From Aricia agestis (taxonomy: Eukaryota > Arthropoda > Insecta > Lepidoptera > Lycaenidae), in the NCBI RefSeq assembly GCF_905147365.1, contig NC_056406.1, forward strand, positions 4,600,501-4,664,500: a DNA stretch of 64,000 bases, written 5' to 3'. Position 1 is the first letter of the stretch. The number at the start of each line of letters is the position of its first letter. Below are positions 43,182-54,600 of the stretch, piece after piece. Both the position numbers and the translations under genes were made by a program. The notes under the pieces were generated by a model. The model ran no database searches and had not been told where the DNA came from. It saw nothing but the letters and a program-made list of their open reading frames with translations.

Positions 43182-46100
43182 TTCCGATTTCCTTAGATTT
43201 TATGCTGCTCCACCCTTTGCCTTTAGATGTTGTGACATTGGCTTGGTGGAGAGGGGTCACTCAAGCTGGGTGGGTTTTCTATTTCTGTGTCGAATCTACC
43301 CGCTATGTGGCTTAGGACTTTATCGTTCCTGTCTTTTATAGCCATTTTTATGTTATAATCTTTTATGTGTTCGGTTGACACCTCCGTGGCTCTTTTTATG
43401 AAGCTTGCCACAGCGTCTCCATCAGTGTCAGTGTAATAGACACAGGTGTTAGTGTGCCGGGATATAGCTACAACTGCATGAGGAACGCTGTCATGGATTG
43501 TCAGCTTTCGGGACTTAGTATGTATGATGATCACCGAAGGACTCGTTAATCCCTGAGCTTCATGGATTGTGAGGACACGAGAGTCCATTCCCAATCCATA
43601 GCCTGTATTAGTGAGGGCTGCTTTCTCCTCTTGTGTGTGGACAAGATACAGGGTATTTAGATCGGTTTTAGGTATTCTCGCTCCTGTGTACTTCATTAGC
43701 TTTAGGGACCGCACAATTTCCTTCGATGAATAGATGTTATTATAGACCATGCTTAAGGCGTATGCCACACTCCTGGTTGATGCTGGTTACCAGGTTTGGA
43801 CGAGTGTATGTATCGCTCATGATGTTAATTAAGCTTTCCTTGGATGTCTTTGCCAATGGTAATAGGGTTACAAAATGCTTTTTATTTTTATAATTCCTGT
43901 TGATCCCGAGATTCTAACGGGGTGCACCCTGCAAGTGCACCCCCTGGCAGTTGGCACCCCCCTGACGGCGCCCATGGGCATGGCTACTCCGTTGACCGTG
44001 ATATGAACGTTAATGAAATAGAGATGTGTTGATTATAATAATTAAATAAAGTTTTTCGACATTCCTTTTAGTTAAATTTATCTATGTCTGGTGATACTGT
44101 ATAATAATTACCTTTAATAAATTCTTTTTCTTCTTTTGTAAAAGTCGGCAACCTGGACTCATCATATCCCTCTTTCATGCTGACTTCTTTCATTTTCTTC
44201 TCAACTGTTTCTGGCCAACCTCCTTCCTTAGAGAATATTGGATGAGCATATCTTCCAATCTACAGGACATAAAAGTAACAAAATATGATCACATGGATGA
44301 AGAGTAGTAGTATTTAGAGCCTTCTAAAATATCACAAGGATCTTTACTATAAAAACTTAGTTTTAAACTCAAATAAAAATCAATACTGTATACAGTACCA
44401 TAAATTGTCTGCCAAGTTCAGCTAGCTTTTCCTCTTCCGGAGTCTCAGGTTCAATCCACATTATATGGTTCGCGACGGATATAGTACCTATATCCAAAAC
44501 AATTATATTATTCCTTTAAATATAAAAAGTTGACGCCCGCAACTTCGTTGCGGCAAAATTCGTTTATCGCGCGGAAACCGTATATTTTTCTACGAAAAAA
44601 CTATCCAATGTCCTCTCCTAGGACTCAAAGTATCTCTGTACCAAATTCCAATTCAGCAAAATCAGTTAAGCGGTTTGGGCGTGAAGAGGTAACAGACTGA
44701 CACACTTTCGCATTTATAATTGTGTAAGTATACATAATGTGCATACCATCATTCGTAGGCCGGAATTCTTCGTCGAATATCCTATAAGCTTTCGCGTGAG
44801 CCAGTAGCACATATTTATTGCAGAGGAACGGAGCGAACTTCGCCTCCTGTATCTTAGGAGCGAAGGTTCCGTAGTTGTAGTTGAAGTCGCAGACCACTGT
44901 CGGCTCGTTGATGGTGATCCAGTTCTTGACTCTGTCACCGTAGAGGGAGTATAAAACTCTCGCGTACTCCCCAAACCAGTGGACTATCAGAGGGTTGGTC
45001 CAGCCACCTGTGAAACGAAAAGATTTAGGATTATTTGAATATCATGATTAACGATAGATATAAATTATTATTTAAATCTGTGTACTTATAGTGCTTTGCT
45101 TAACACGAAAATTTGGTTAAGCAAAAGCTAACTAAAATTAGATGGCATTGTATAAGTTAACTGTAGTTTATCAAAACTCAAAAAGGCTATTGTTGCGTTG
45201 TACAAATTGTAGTCAACTTGCCAACAAGTCCAACTACTAAGTCAGTTCCATGTATTATTATATTTCTCTATAACCAGTTAGTTCATTCAGATAGTGTAAA
45301 AGAAAAATAAAAAGTTTTGTACATCAAATTAAGCCTAGTCAGTACTTGAAAACCTTTAAACAAAAGGAATAAATAATATTTAAAAAAACTAAAAAGAAAC
45401 CGCTTTTGTATTATTTTCAAGAATGTCATTGGCTCTTAAGGCATCTATACGTATGCAACGTTTCCAATTAACTAGACAATTACTGGAGCTAGGTAAAATC
45501 GTGCTCAAAGATTTCGTTACATACATACAGCCCAAGCTAATACTCAAATGCATGTCGCTCTTCAGCAGGGTTTTCCAAACTTATTTTGTCTACTGCCCAC
45601 TTTGAGAACAAATTATGTAATTTAGCGCCCCCATTGTTTCAATTTTAATTGCATCCGCCAGGTGAAATGAATCACCCCGCAAGCCTCTATACAACGACAC
45701 ACCCTCACCGCCCCCTAGATCTTCAGCGGCCACAAGGGGGTGTTATCGCCCGCATTAGGAAAGGCTGCTCGACTACAGAAGTAGAGCGCAGATTCTTACC
45801 CAGGTCTTGCAGAGCAACAGGCAGGTCCCAGTGGTACATGGTGACGACGGGCTCAATGTTCTCAGCCAGGAGACCGTCAATGAGGTCGCTGTAGTACTTC
45901 ACGCCCGCCTCGTTGATCACATCCGTCCATCCATTCGGCAGTATCCTCGGCCACGATATGGAAAACCTGGAAATTTACGACTGATGGCTAGTTTTATGGC
46001 GGATGATTTCACTCGGATGATTTTATGGCGCGTATGAGCTTGGATAATGGAATGTTAAGAGGATACACCAGGGGCGAGAGAAATTGAAAATAGGTATTTG

Positions 46101-48286
46101 AAAATGTATTGCTGTCTCACCAATCTCAAGTCTCCCACCGCAGAGCGCGATAGAGACAACACGACAAAAGTTCTAATAAAAGAACAAAAAATCTTCGATT
46201 CGTTGTCCGCTGATTCCTTCTCCAAAACTTAACCGATTTAAGTACTTTTTTCATTAAGAATTAAAACAAGGCTTGAGCTGTGTTCCTATGTTTTATTTTT
46301 TTGTATATTTTAGCCAGTTTTGTTTTCTGGGTGTTTGAACACAGAGGAAAATCTTGCCATTTTTTTGGATTTTTGGACGTTCTTATCTTTTTTAATAATA
46401 AAATTATGAAAAAAAAAAGAAAACATAGGGACATGCTAATAAAGGGCCATAGATATTCAGGAAAAAAATCATAACTCTACCGGCATTATCCAGGGAGGAA
46501 ACAGGGGACAGCGTTTGTATGGAAAAACGGCGGTGTGGACTCCTCTTAAAGTTGTATATTGGGTCTAATTTTTTTGTTCAGAAAAGCCGTAACTTTTCTG
46601 AACAGATATATTATATAGCACCAAAAAATGAGGAAGCATATTATTATAAAGATATAATATCCATACTAATATTATAAATGCGAAGTGTGTTTGTCTGTCT
46701 ATCGGTCTGTTCGGTCTTTCGGTCTTCACGCTCAAACCGTTGAACCGACTTTGCAGAATTTTTAGTGTGGAGATACTTTGACTCTCGGGAAAGGACATAG
46801 GATACTTTTTATCCTGGAAGAATGTACGGTTCCCGCGCAATAAACGAATTTTGGCGCAAGAACAAAGACATGGGGCGATCTTTGGTGCCACCTAAGATGT
46901 AGAGCATAAACAGTCATGATTTATTGAAAAGAGCTTTTTTTCTCTGAACCTTCCATCCCTTATTACCTGTAGAAGTTCAGCCCCAACTCAGCAGCGGCCT
47001 TGACGTCCTGCCGCCATTGGTGGTAGGAGTCGGCCGCCACGTCGCCCGTCTCCTGCTTGTATATGTTGTCCGAGGAGTGGAGCAGCTTGTCCCAGATGCT
47101 TGGACCTTTGCCTGGTTAATATAATGGCAGAATTATATTTTCGTTGCGCGTAAGCTCCGAGGATTTGGAAAGTAAGAAGCAGGTGGAAATATGGATGTCT
47201 ATCGAAAAATATGGAGGATATTATTAATTCAATATCTCTTATAACTCCTTAAAAAGCTTAACATAACATGATGGTTATGTTTAAATAGAACCCCCTATTT
47301 TCAAATGAAATGAAATATTTCCGGTACACTTTGGAGCAAGTACAACATATAAGCATGGCACATTTGACTTGTTGATTTTAGCATGATTATTATGAGTGAG
47401 GAGAAGTCTTTTTAAAGTTGCCTACAGCTATAGTGCAACATACTATACCATCGGCATCCCAGCCTCCCTCTATCTGGTAGGACGAAGTGGCTGCCCCGAA
47501 TTTGAACTCCGGTGGAAACTCCGGACTGCCTTCTATGCGCGGCAAAACGATGCTGCGTCAAATCATTAAGATCAATTTGTTACTAGGTACTTCATTAATT
47601 AAAAGTTGGCTGTAAATTATAGTACGTAAACGAATTAAAACTTTTGTTAATTCATCACAAAAAACATTTGTTCGTTCTTTATGCGCTTTTGTTTTTTATT
47701 TTTTTTAATTGCCAAATAAAATTAAAATAAAGTGTACTAGTGTGCTAGTGTGCTAGTACTGCTAGTGTACTGTTATCATAATATTAATACGCGAACGAAA
47801 AACTTTGTAACCCTTTTTACGAAAAATGGGGAAACGTAGGTCCATGAAATTTCGCACAGTTATAGTTTATATGGTGAAGGAGTGCACCGAACTAATATTA
47901 TTTTGACTTACACATACACACACTACACACACTACAACACACACATGAGAAATGACAGATTTTTGAGTGACAAGCCTATACATACGAATTATACTCTTTT
48001 ATTTATGGTTAAGTCTGTTGACAACAAGTTGACAAATTGAAAATGGATTATAGTTTTTTTTATTGAATCTAAGATACTATTAGACAATGCTTACACGGCC
48101 CCAGAGACAAGAGTTGAAAAAAATATGATAAATTCAATATTTTTTACAAGTATAGGTACTCAGTAGTCCTAATGTCGTTGATCGAATTTCGACCATTGGG
48201 CGATCTCTAGTTAAACAAAAAAACTCATTCAATCAACTATTAATAAAAAAGTCTTACCATAGGGCTGCTACACTGAACCAAATCAT
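40486..48286 (-). CDS. Glycoside hydrolase family 1 beta-glucosidase (myrosinase / lactase-phlorizin hydrolase-like), secreted
   Basis: Eleven exons: 48286-48258, 47552-47449, 47111-46967, 45966-45800, 45007-44747, 44487-44399, 44259-44112, 42296-42133, 41807-41655, 41499-41408 and 40738-40486; 1605 nt, 534 aa, all GT-AG with matching phases. The first short exon supplies a signal peptide (MIWFSVAALCIVLPRIEG). GH1 landmarks run in order: FGAATSSYQIEGGWDADGKG, FSISWPRILPNG, YHWDLPVALQDLGGW, the acid/base Glu in TINEP (E183), FNHYTT, the nucleophile Glu in FITENG (E395) and TVWSLIDNFEWFDGY. Both catalytic glutamates are intact, so the enzyme should be active. It hydrolyses beta-glucosides, in caterpillars often plant glucosides in the gut lumen. 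The last 35 or so residues form a basic helical tail (RKNKSTIRQKIEETKSKLMH) beyond the barrel. Intron 8 holds a viral helicase fragment; other introns hold a SINE and MITEs. Confidence 0.95.
41003..41374 (+). mobile_element. tRNA-headed SINE (GH1 intron 10)
   Basis: The head has RNA polymerase III boxes as in a tRNA: box A-like TGGTTAAGAGCGTGGCTC and box B GGTTCGATTCCC. A conserved body follows (AAGTTTGGTTAGGACAATGC, CATGCGTCGGATGGGCATGT, TTCCGTCCCACTGGGTTATG), ending in TTTCAATGAAACCGGCAACC and a TATTATTTAATT tail. The layout matches tRNA-derived SINEs common in Lepidoptera. Confidence 0.8.
42336..42495. mobile_element. MITE in GH1 intron 8
   Basis: The left end AAGCGATTATCGTAAACGCT (about 42353) is mirrored by AGCGTTTACGATAATCGCTT (about 42461); CTAGTAGACAAGTGG and CCGCTGGTCTAG extend the ends. 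The interior has facing ATTTGACAT and ATGTCAAAT. About 160 bp. Confidence 0.75.
42951..43200. repeat. (TA)n microsatellite blocks with phased spacers
   Basis: Three long (TA)n blocks separated by ATCTAAGGAAATCGGAAATA (about 43001 and 43082); the array closes with the inverted spacer TTTCCGATTTCCTTAGAT (about 43181-43198). It lies inside the viral insertion, downstream of the helicase stop. Confidence 0.95.
43223..43855 (-). pseudogene. Viral superfamily-1 RNA helicase, C-terminal part, broken
   Basis: An open frame of about 180 codons (43768-43223) contains helicase motif V (TIHEAQGLT) and motif VI (VAISRHT), spaced as in alphavirus-like superfamily-1 helicases of plus-strand RNA viruses. 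Upstream, helicase-like sequence appears to continue to the insertion edge in another frame (SDTYTRPNLV, about 43815), implying a frameshift near 43770-43780; in the main frame a TAA lies about 25 bases upstream of 43768. The N-terminal half, with the ATP-binding Walker motifs, is absent, so the fragment cannot act as an enzyme. It lies inside a host intron on the same strand as the host gene. Confidence 0.8.
46054..46549. mobile_element. TTAA-flanked non-autonomous element, copy 1 (GH1 intron 3)
   Basis: Starts TTAAGAGGATACACCAGGGG and ends GTGTGGACTCCTCTTAA, about 496 bp. A near-identical inverted copy lies at 50962-51454. Short GAGGA inverted ends with TTAA duplications suggest mobilisation by a piggyBac-type transposase. 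Confidence 0.8.
48258..48286 (-). other. Signal-peptide exon of GH1
   Basis: A 29-base exon ATG ATT TGG TTC AGT... encoding MIWFSVAAL plus two bases of the next codon, with a gtaaga donor. It restores the frame exactly with the exon at 47552 and supplies the hydrophobic N-terminus the enzyme needs. It was chosen because no other nearby ATG fits the required phase and gives a signal peptide; transcript evidence would settle it. Confidence 0.7.
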
Positions 48287-50961
48287 GTTTACGATTGAAT
48301 CACACTAAAACAAACTAAACAAAATTCGGATACTGATAATTATTATTGTTAATCTTGCACATTTCCGCTCCTGGAGATAAAATTCAATTGCGAAAAATAT
48401 GTTTTGTTGTGATAATAATTTTATTTTAAATAATTTATCTGTCGCTCTGTGGATCAGTCAGATTATTATTTATTATCCTGGGGGTCACGGCCAGTTCACG
48501 AAAGGTCATCGACCTCCATTGATGACCTTAATGTAGGGATGGATATCGTCTATAGTCTATACTCTATATTATCTTATATATAAAATTCTCGTGTCACAAT
48601 GTTTGTTCCCGTACTCCTCCGAAACGGCTTGACTGATTCTTATGAAATTTTGTGAGCATATTGAGTAGGTCTGAGAATCGGCCAACATCTATTTTTCATA
48701 CCCCTAAGTAATAAGGGTTGTTCACCCTTAAATTTTTTTTTTTAATTTTTGGACGAAATTTTTTGTTTTTATTTTTTTATAATGTGGCATTAAAAATACA
48801 CACAACCCTACATTTTTACTTTTTTATCACCAACCCCTATTTTTTATAGCTATTTTAGTAATTTAATCATTGTTCATACTTCATCCCCGGTCTATATGGC
48901 AAAACAACATTTGCCGGGACAGCTAGTTCTATATACCTTCATCTGTGGATAACGTTTTAAGGAAAGGAGTCGTAAGCTAACTACCGCATTTAGTGGCAAA
49001 ATTAATGATATCTGTAATTAAATGAAGAAAACAGATAGTGCCCCGTACATTATATTTTCTCTTCATATAATAACAGTAGTAATTAATATTCGTCTGTGAC
49101 TTCTGTGAGTGAGGCTGAGGTGATAAGAAATGTAAGATTCAGTCAATTTACTTGAAAGCAGAGTAAAATGTACTCGCTATAAACTGGGGGATTGACGAGC
49201 GCTGTGTTTATCGCTTCATAGTCCGGCTTTAGTAAAACAAATATCGTTGTAGTAAATGAATTCAATGTATGTGGTACACTCCGATAGATTGGTTTCTTAC
49301 CCCAATTTCTTAACATTTTAATGTAACTTCAATAGGGAATATTGCGCAAAGGTCAGAGTAGAGGGCGCCACTAGCATAATAAATATGGTATAAAATCCGA
49401 CCAAAATGCGACATGTTGCACAGAATATTTACAGCAACGTTGTCAAAGTACGTCGAACACGAACATAATTTTTTGTTTCCTGTCTGTGCGGGTGCTGCCT
49501 CTAGTAAAAACATTGCAGTAATATATTATCCTATTGACTTGGCCTACAAGAAATGTTAAGTACGTTGCTACAATACCCCACCAAACGAACCCAAAACAAA
49601 GTTAGAAGTGCAAGTAGATCAACATTGATATAGTACAGCTGCTATACTCAACCTGCGGCCCGCCGGGACTATATTAGTGGCCCACGTGAAGTAAAGCCAT
49701 GTTTAATTTCACGCCCACCGTCAAAATAGTGCAGTCGTCGTGAAAGTCATGAAAAATTTTCCACTTCTAAAAGGCGTGATAGATTTACGAACTTAAGGCA
49801 CGCGGGTTCGCAAACTTACTCGGCTCGACGTCACGTCGGTGACACACGAGAATCGCTCACACTGGATTACCATGCTCCCAGGCTCGCGGATCGCGGCTCT
49901 TTGCTGACACACAGGCGATTAAGATCGTCGAGCCATAAGTCCGCGTACTTACACTCACGTCTGTCACTTCTTTAAATTGCTGAAGAACGTTAATTTTTAA
50001 CTCTTAAAAATTCTGGTTGCGGCCCGCGACACTAAGCTTAAACGTGTTTGTGGCCTGTATAAAAAAAGGTTCAGTACCACTAATATACGTAGTAAGTAAT
50101 TCTATTAAACGCATAAATTAAACGATACTCCACAAACAATTAATTGTCACAGCTTCAATAAAAACTAGTTCACAAGTCCATGTAATGGGACATTTAATGT
50201 GCTAATTTGTGCCATTTTCGGGCAATATTCCGCCAAAGCATATCTCACTGCTAACTGTTGAATAACTTTAGGTCGTTAAACACAATTCTAAGAACTCGAA
50301 ATGATGTAATATATTCAAGAATTTATTCCCCAGAACGGTTCTACGACAATAGCCACGAAAATTATTTTATTAATCTAAAAACCTTTTAGTATTTGTTGAG
50401 ATTACTAACATTTCGTTCTCGGTATTTCTCTTAGGCCAGGTTCAATCCTGCGCGTGTATATTTTGTATAAATTGGTCCATGATATTACGAAGTTTTGTGA
50501 CTCGTCTCGCTCGGATCTAATCTATTTTATGTTGAAAACGCTTGAATAAAGAAGGTATGATTTCATGAGTGCAATTGACAAGCTACACAAGCAAGCGCCG
50601 TGAGATGCACCCATCAATATTAGATCCCGTCGGAAAGTTCTCGAGTTAAAAATGTAGTTCACGTGCTGGATCGAGGGAATAAATTATTTAGATATGCCCA
50701 AGTTTCACGGCAAACTGACGTGAAATTCACCGGGACCTAGATGACTGCGAATGGCTGTTTATTTATGTACTGCTGAAATATATCTTCGAGTTACTGCTCA
50801 AGAAATGTGTAGTGTAAAATAAAGTCAAAATAAAATGGTTGCTCTACAGTGTCAGGTAGTACTGAAAGATACGGCAGCGGCGTACATTAAAGTTGTAGAT
50901 GTAGGCGGATTGAGCAACCTCTACGTTTGCTAATTACTCACGAAAAGGATTAAATTGTGAG
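48287..50961. other. Intergenic between GH1 and TRPA
   Basis: 48575-48925 is a dispersed repeat copy ('cacaatgtttgttcccgtac' to 'caacatttgccgggacagct'), family as at 1-548. 49637-50086 is a probable hAT-type non-autonomous element, with CTCAACCTGCGGCCCGC at the left and GGTTGCGGCCCGCGAC/AAAGGTTCAGTACCA at the right. The GH1 promoter should lie just right of 48286. No gene is recognised. Confidence 0.45.
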
Positions 50962-51454
50962 TTAAGAGGATTCCACACCGCCGTTTTTCCATACAAACGC
51001 TGTCCCCTGTTTCCTCCCTGGATAATGCCGGTAGAGTTATGATTTTTTTCCTGAATATTTATGGCCACTATTAGCATGTCCCTATGTTTTCCTTTTTTTC
51101 ATAATTTTATTATTAAAAAAGATAAGAACGTCCAAAAACCCAAAAAAATGGCCAGATTTTCCTCTGTGTTCAAACACCCAGAAAACAAAACTGGCTGAAA
51201 TATACAAAAAAAATAAAACATAGGAACACAGCTCAAGCCTTCCTTTAATTCTTAATGGAAAAAGTACTTAAATCGGTTAAGTTTTGGAGAAGGAATCAGC
51301 GGACAACGAATCGAAGATTTTCTGTTCTTTTATTAGAACTTTTGTCGTGTTGTCTCTATCGCGCTCTGCGGTGGGAGACTTGAGATTGGTGAGACAGCCA
51401 TACATTTTCTAATACCTATTTTAAATTTCTCTCGCCCCTGGTGTATCCTCTTAA
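50962..51454. mobile_element. TTAA-flanked non-autonomous element, copy 2 (inverted)
   Basis: Reverse-complement copy of 46054-46549, from TTAAGAGGATTCCACACCGC to CCCCTGGTGTATCCTCTTAA, about 493 bp and very similar along its length. It lies about 170 bp beyond the TRPA stop codon. Confidence 0.8.
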
Positions 51455-51627
51455 GGTTCAATAAAAGATCACAGATTTTGAATATTTTTTTTATTAGTTT
51501 GTCTTATTTTATAAGAGGTAGAATATTAACATAATATATGACTATGCTTCCATACTGACGGTATAAAAATGAATATTAAGTAGTATTTTTTTGTTAATAC
51601 TTATTGCCAGAGTATTATTTATACTAC

Positions 51628-54600
51628 TTATTGACTTAGTTTCTTCTCGAGCCGCGTTAAGACTGACTTAATCCCTTCAATTTCCAACGACAGTTGATCA
51701 ACTTTGACATGTAGTTGCTCAACCGGTGTGGACTCGTGGACATACGATATGACCTTATCTTCCACTTTTGTGACGCACTCGTCCAAACTGTTCAGGCGAT
51801 TCATCACCTCGTCATACTTCATCTTCTGTTCCAACTTCTCTCCTTTGACCGTTTCAATTTTTTCTGTTCTCGTGTCTTTGCTGGTCAACGCTTCGTGTAT
51901 TTCTTGCATCAGTTTACTGAAAGCTTCAAATCTGTGCTCCTCCTCTATCTGTTTGTTTTGTTTCTGTACTTTATCCAAAATGGCGTTACGTATTCGACTC
52001 GGTATCGTCTTGTAGTATCCCCATCTCGGTCTACCGGGACAGAGGACCATCGTTTCACATACTTTCTTCTTGTTTTTTATACCAGAATTAATTTTTCTCG
52101 GAAGAACTACGTTGAAAAAAGTGTTGTATACTAAATTGTCTAATATACTTAGAAACTCTACTTGCTTCCCTAGCCTTCTTATGTTCCCGAGAACCTCCAA
52201 GTCGTTAATGTCGTTGACGGCGACGCCGACCATTAAATTCATAAGTACGATTGCAGCCAATATTAGAAATATCAAGAATATTAATCGTACTATAATCAGG
52301 GATGTCGCAAGTTCCTTCGAATGTTCTTCATCAAACAGAGCTCCATAATCGAACTCGGACGTCATCATGACCATAGTTTTAACCATGGCCGCCCACGGAC
52401 CATCGAATGGTGTATCAGAACGGAACTGTATCATGAAGCTTAGCGAAAATCCAACGACGAGGAATCCAAATGTTAAAAGAATCTGAAACAAATTGCAAGT
52501 ATTCGAGTTTAACTCTACCGTATTTTTTCAAAAGGGGTATATTTAAGTACACAATTTAAAAAAGAAAATCACCTTTATCACATTAGATGCTACTTTCCCA
52601 AACATAAGAACGTAGTATCCCCAGTTAGGAAACCTGGAGAGCAGAAACATGAGTTCTATCCAAGAAAGTAGCAAGGCACATGTAGCGACGTGTCTCGGCC
52701 ATTCGCTTTCAGTTCCTAAAGCGATAACCACAGTTGGTGGTAGAATGGCTGCCAGGATTATTGACGAAAATTTGATCCACGTTTCGAGTTGTAATAAATA
52801 TCCAAGGCTTTTCACGTTCATGTACAGTACTTCCTGGAATGATAAAGACAATAAATGAATACTAATCAATTGATAGATTTAAAACGTAATAGTCATGAAA
52901 AAAATTAAAATATTTTTGATAAAATATCACTTAAAATTTTATATGTAACTTATGTTGTTTCAGTATTTTATAAGTATGTTTGAACCTTTAGTGTAATTAT
53001 AAATAATAAATAATAATATCTATGGGCGCTTCACACCACGTCAGTCTGGCCCCGTGCTAAGTACCTAAAGGACTTGTGTTACAGGTACCAGACAACAAGG
53101 AAATATATTTAATACTTTTATACTATACATATATTTAAGATTTTTATTATGTCATACACATATTTAATATACATCCAGACCCGGGAACATTGAAAACTTT
53201 TTGTTCCGTCGGCGGGATTCGAACCCGCGACCCCCGGCTTGAGCTACCAACGCGCACCACTGAGCCATAGAGGTCGTCATTTTTTGTTCCACTTTTTCTG
53301 CTTGTTTTACTTGACATTAAATAAATAAGTAATGATACCTGCAGTATTGTGAGAAGAACTGTGCCATACATAATGCGAGCCCAAAGATGTGGTAGTAGAA
53401 ATTTTGGTGGACGCTCTTTAATGTCTTTGAAGTAGAACACAGAGTAGCAAAATATTGTTAGAGACGCCACAAATAGTGAATAAACAAATATAATTGTATA
53501 GAAAAATGGTAGCAATGCCTTCCATTTAAGGTATAAAAAACTTTCCACCAACGGATGTAGCAGTAATCTTTTCTGTCCGTATCTGTTGCCCGTTTTTAAA
53601 AGTGCTTTAATAACTTTAATTTGTTCCATTTCACACGTGCTCGGCATAAGTATTCTGTAATCTACTGTAATTTCACAGGCGGAGTCTTGAAAATTTTGGC
53701 AGTTTGATGAGATGCACGTATCGAACACCTCCTCCATGAAATCAGTCGGCTTAGATAAGTTATTCAATATCATATCAATCGCTGTTCTTCTGAATTTTTT
53801 TGGTCCATCAGTATATCCTGAGAGATCAGCACCTTCTTTCAAAAGTAGCATTATGACATCTCTACTGCCGTGATGACTCGCCGAGTGCAGAGGATACCAG
53901 CCCATCGCGTCGACCTCGTAAATTGTAGTTTTGTCGTTTTCTACGATAGCTTTGGCTACATCTTGGAAGTTTCTAACTGCAGCTATGTGCAGAGCCGTTG
54001 CGGATTTGTGGGGATTTGAAGTCGTTCGTAATCTAATATCGGCATTCTTAGACAATAATATTTTTAGACTTTCTACATTATTATTTAATACTGCGTAGTG
54101 TATGGGTCCAAAACCTTTTTTCTCTGGAGCAGTCAAATAGTTAATCATCTCGACAACTTTATCGTAATTTAATAAATAGTTGAGAATATCATTGTGTTGT
54201 TTCTCTGCTGCCACATGTAATACGTTCACGTCCCCTGGTAAAGTAATCTTGGTGGATGCACCTTCATTGAGTATAGCCTCAACGCAATTCAGGTGGCCAT
54301 GATTTATTGCTTTGAACAATGCTGTTTCCCCATCTTGGTTCTGACAGTCTATTAAATCTCTCTGTTTCGATACACTGAGTATTTCGTTTAGTACGTCAAG
54401 GTTGCCAAGGGCAGCCGCTGAGTGAATTGGAGTCTCCCCATCGTTTGCCTGAAATGTACACCATATTCAATTTACTACTTCATTCAAGTTTATGCCTATC
54501 ATTATTATTTGTTGAATGAAAATTGGTATTTACACGCATAGCCACATCGGCCCCTGCCTCCAGAGCTATGCACACTCCAGGAACCCACGAAGCTTCCACA

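Larger units (their letters stand above)
42821..43855 (-). mobile_element. Endogenous viral element: RNA-virus helicase fragment inserted by retroposition
   Basis: An insertion of about 1.03 kb in GH1 intron 8, flanked by the 14-bp direct repeat ATGGTAATAGGGTT at 42807-42820 and 43856-43869. On the minus strand its 3' end is a run of 12 A (T 42819-42830 on the plus strand). The 5' part codes for the C-terminal half of an alphavirus-like superfamily-1 helicase; the 3' part holds a long (TA)n tract and non-coding sequence. A target-site duplication plus poly-A tail are the marks of LINE machinery acting on an RNA. The source virus is probably an insect plus-strand RNA virus of the virga-like/negev-like kind (inferred). 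Confidence 0.8.

Noticed and set aside
42880..43341. Isoleucine/tyrosine-repeat proteins on both strands
   Set aside because: These are translations of the (TA)n microsatellite; no coding signal.
53202..53275. tRNA gene on the minus strand
   Set aside because: Box A and box B are present but the acceptor and anticodon stems do not pair, and a SINE body and tail follow, so it is a tRNA-derived SINE.
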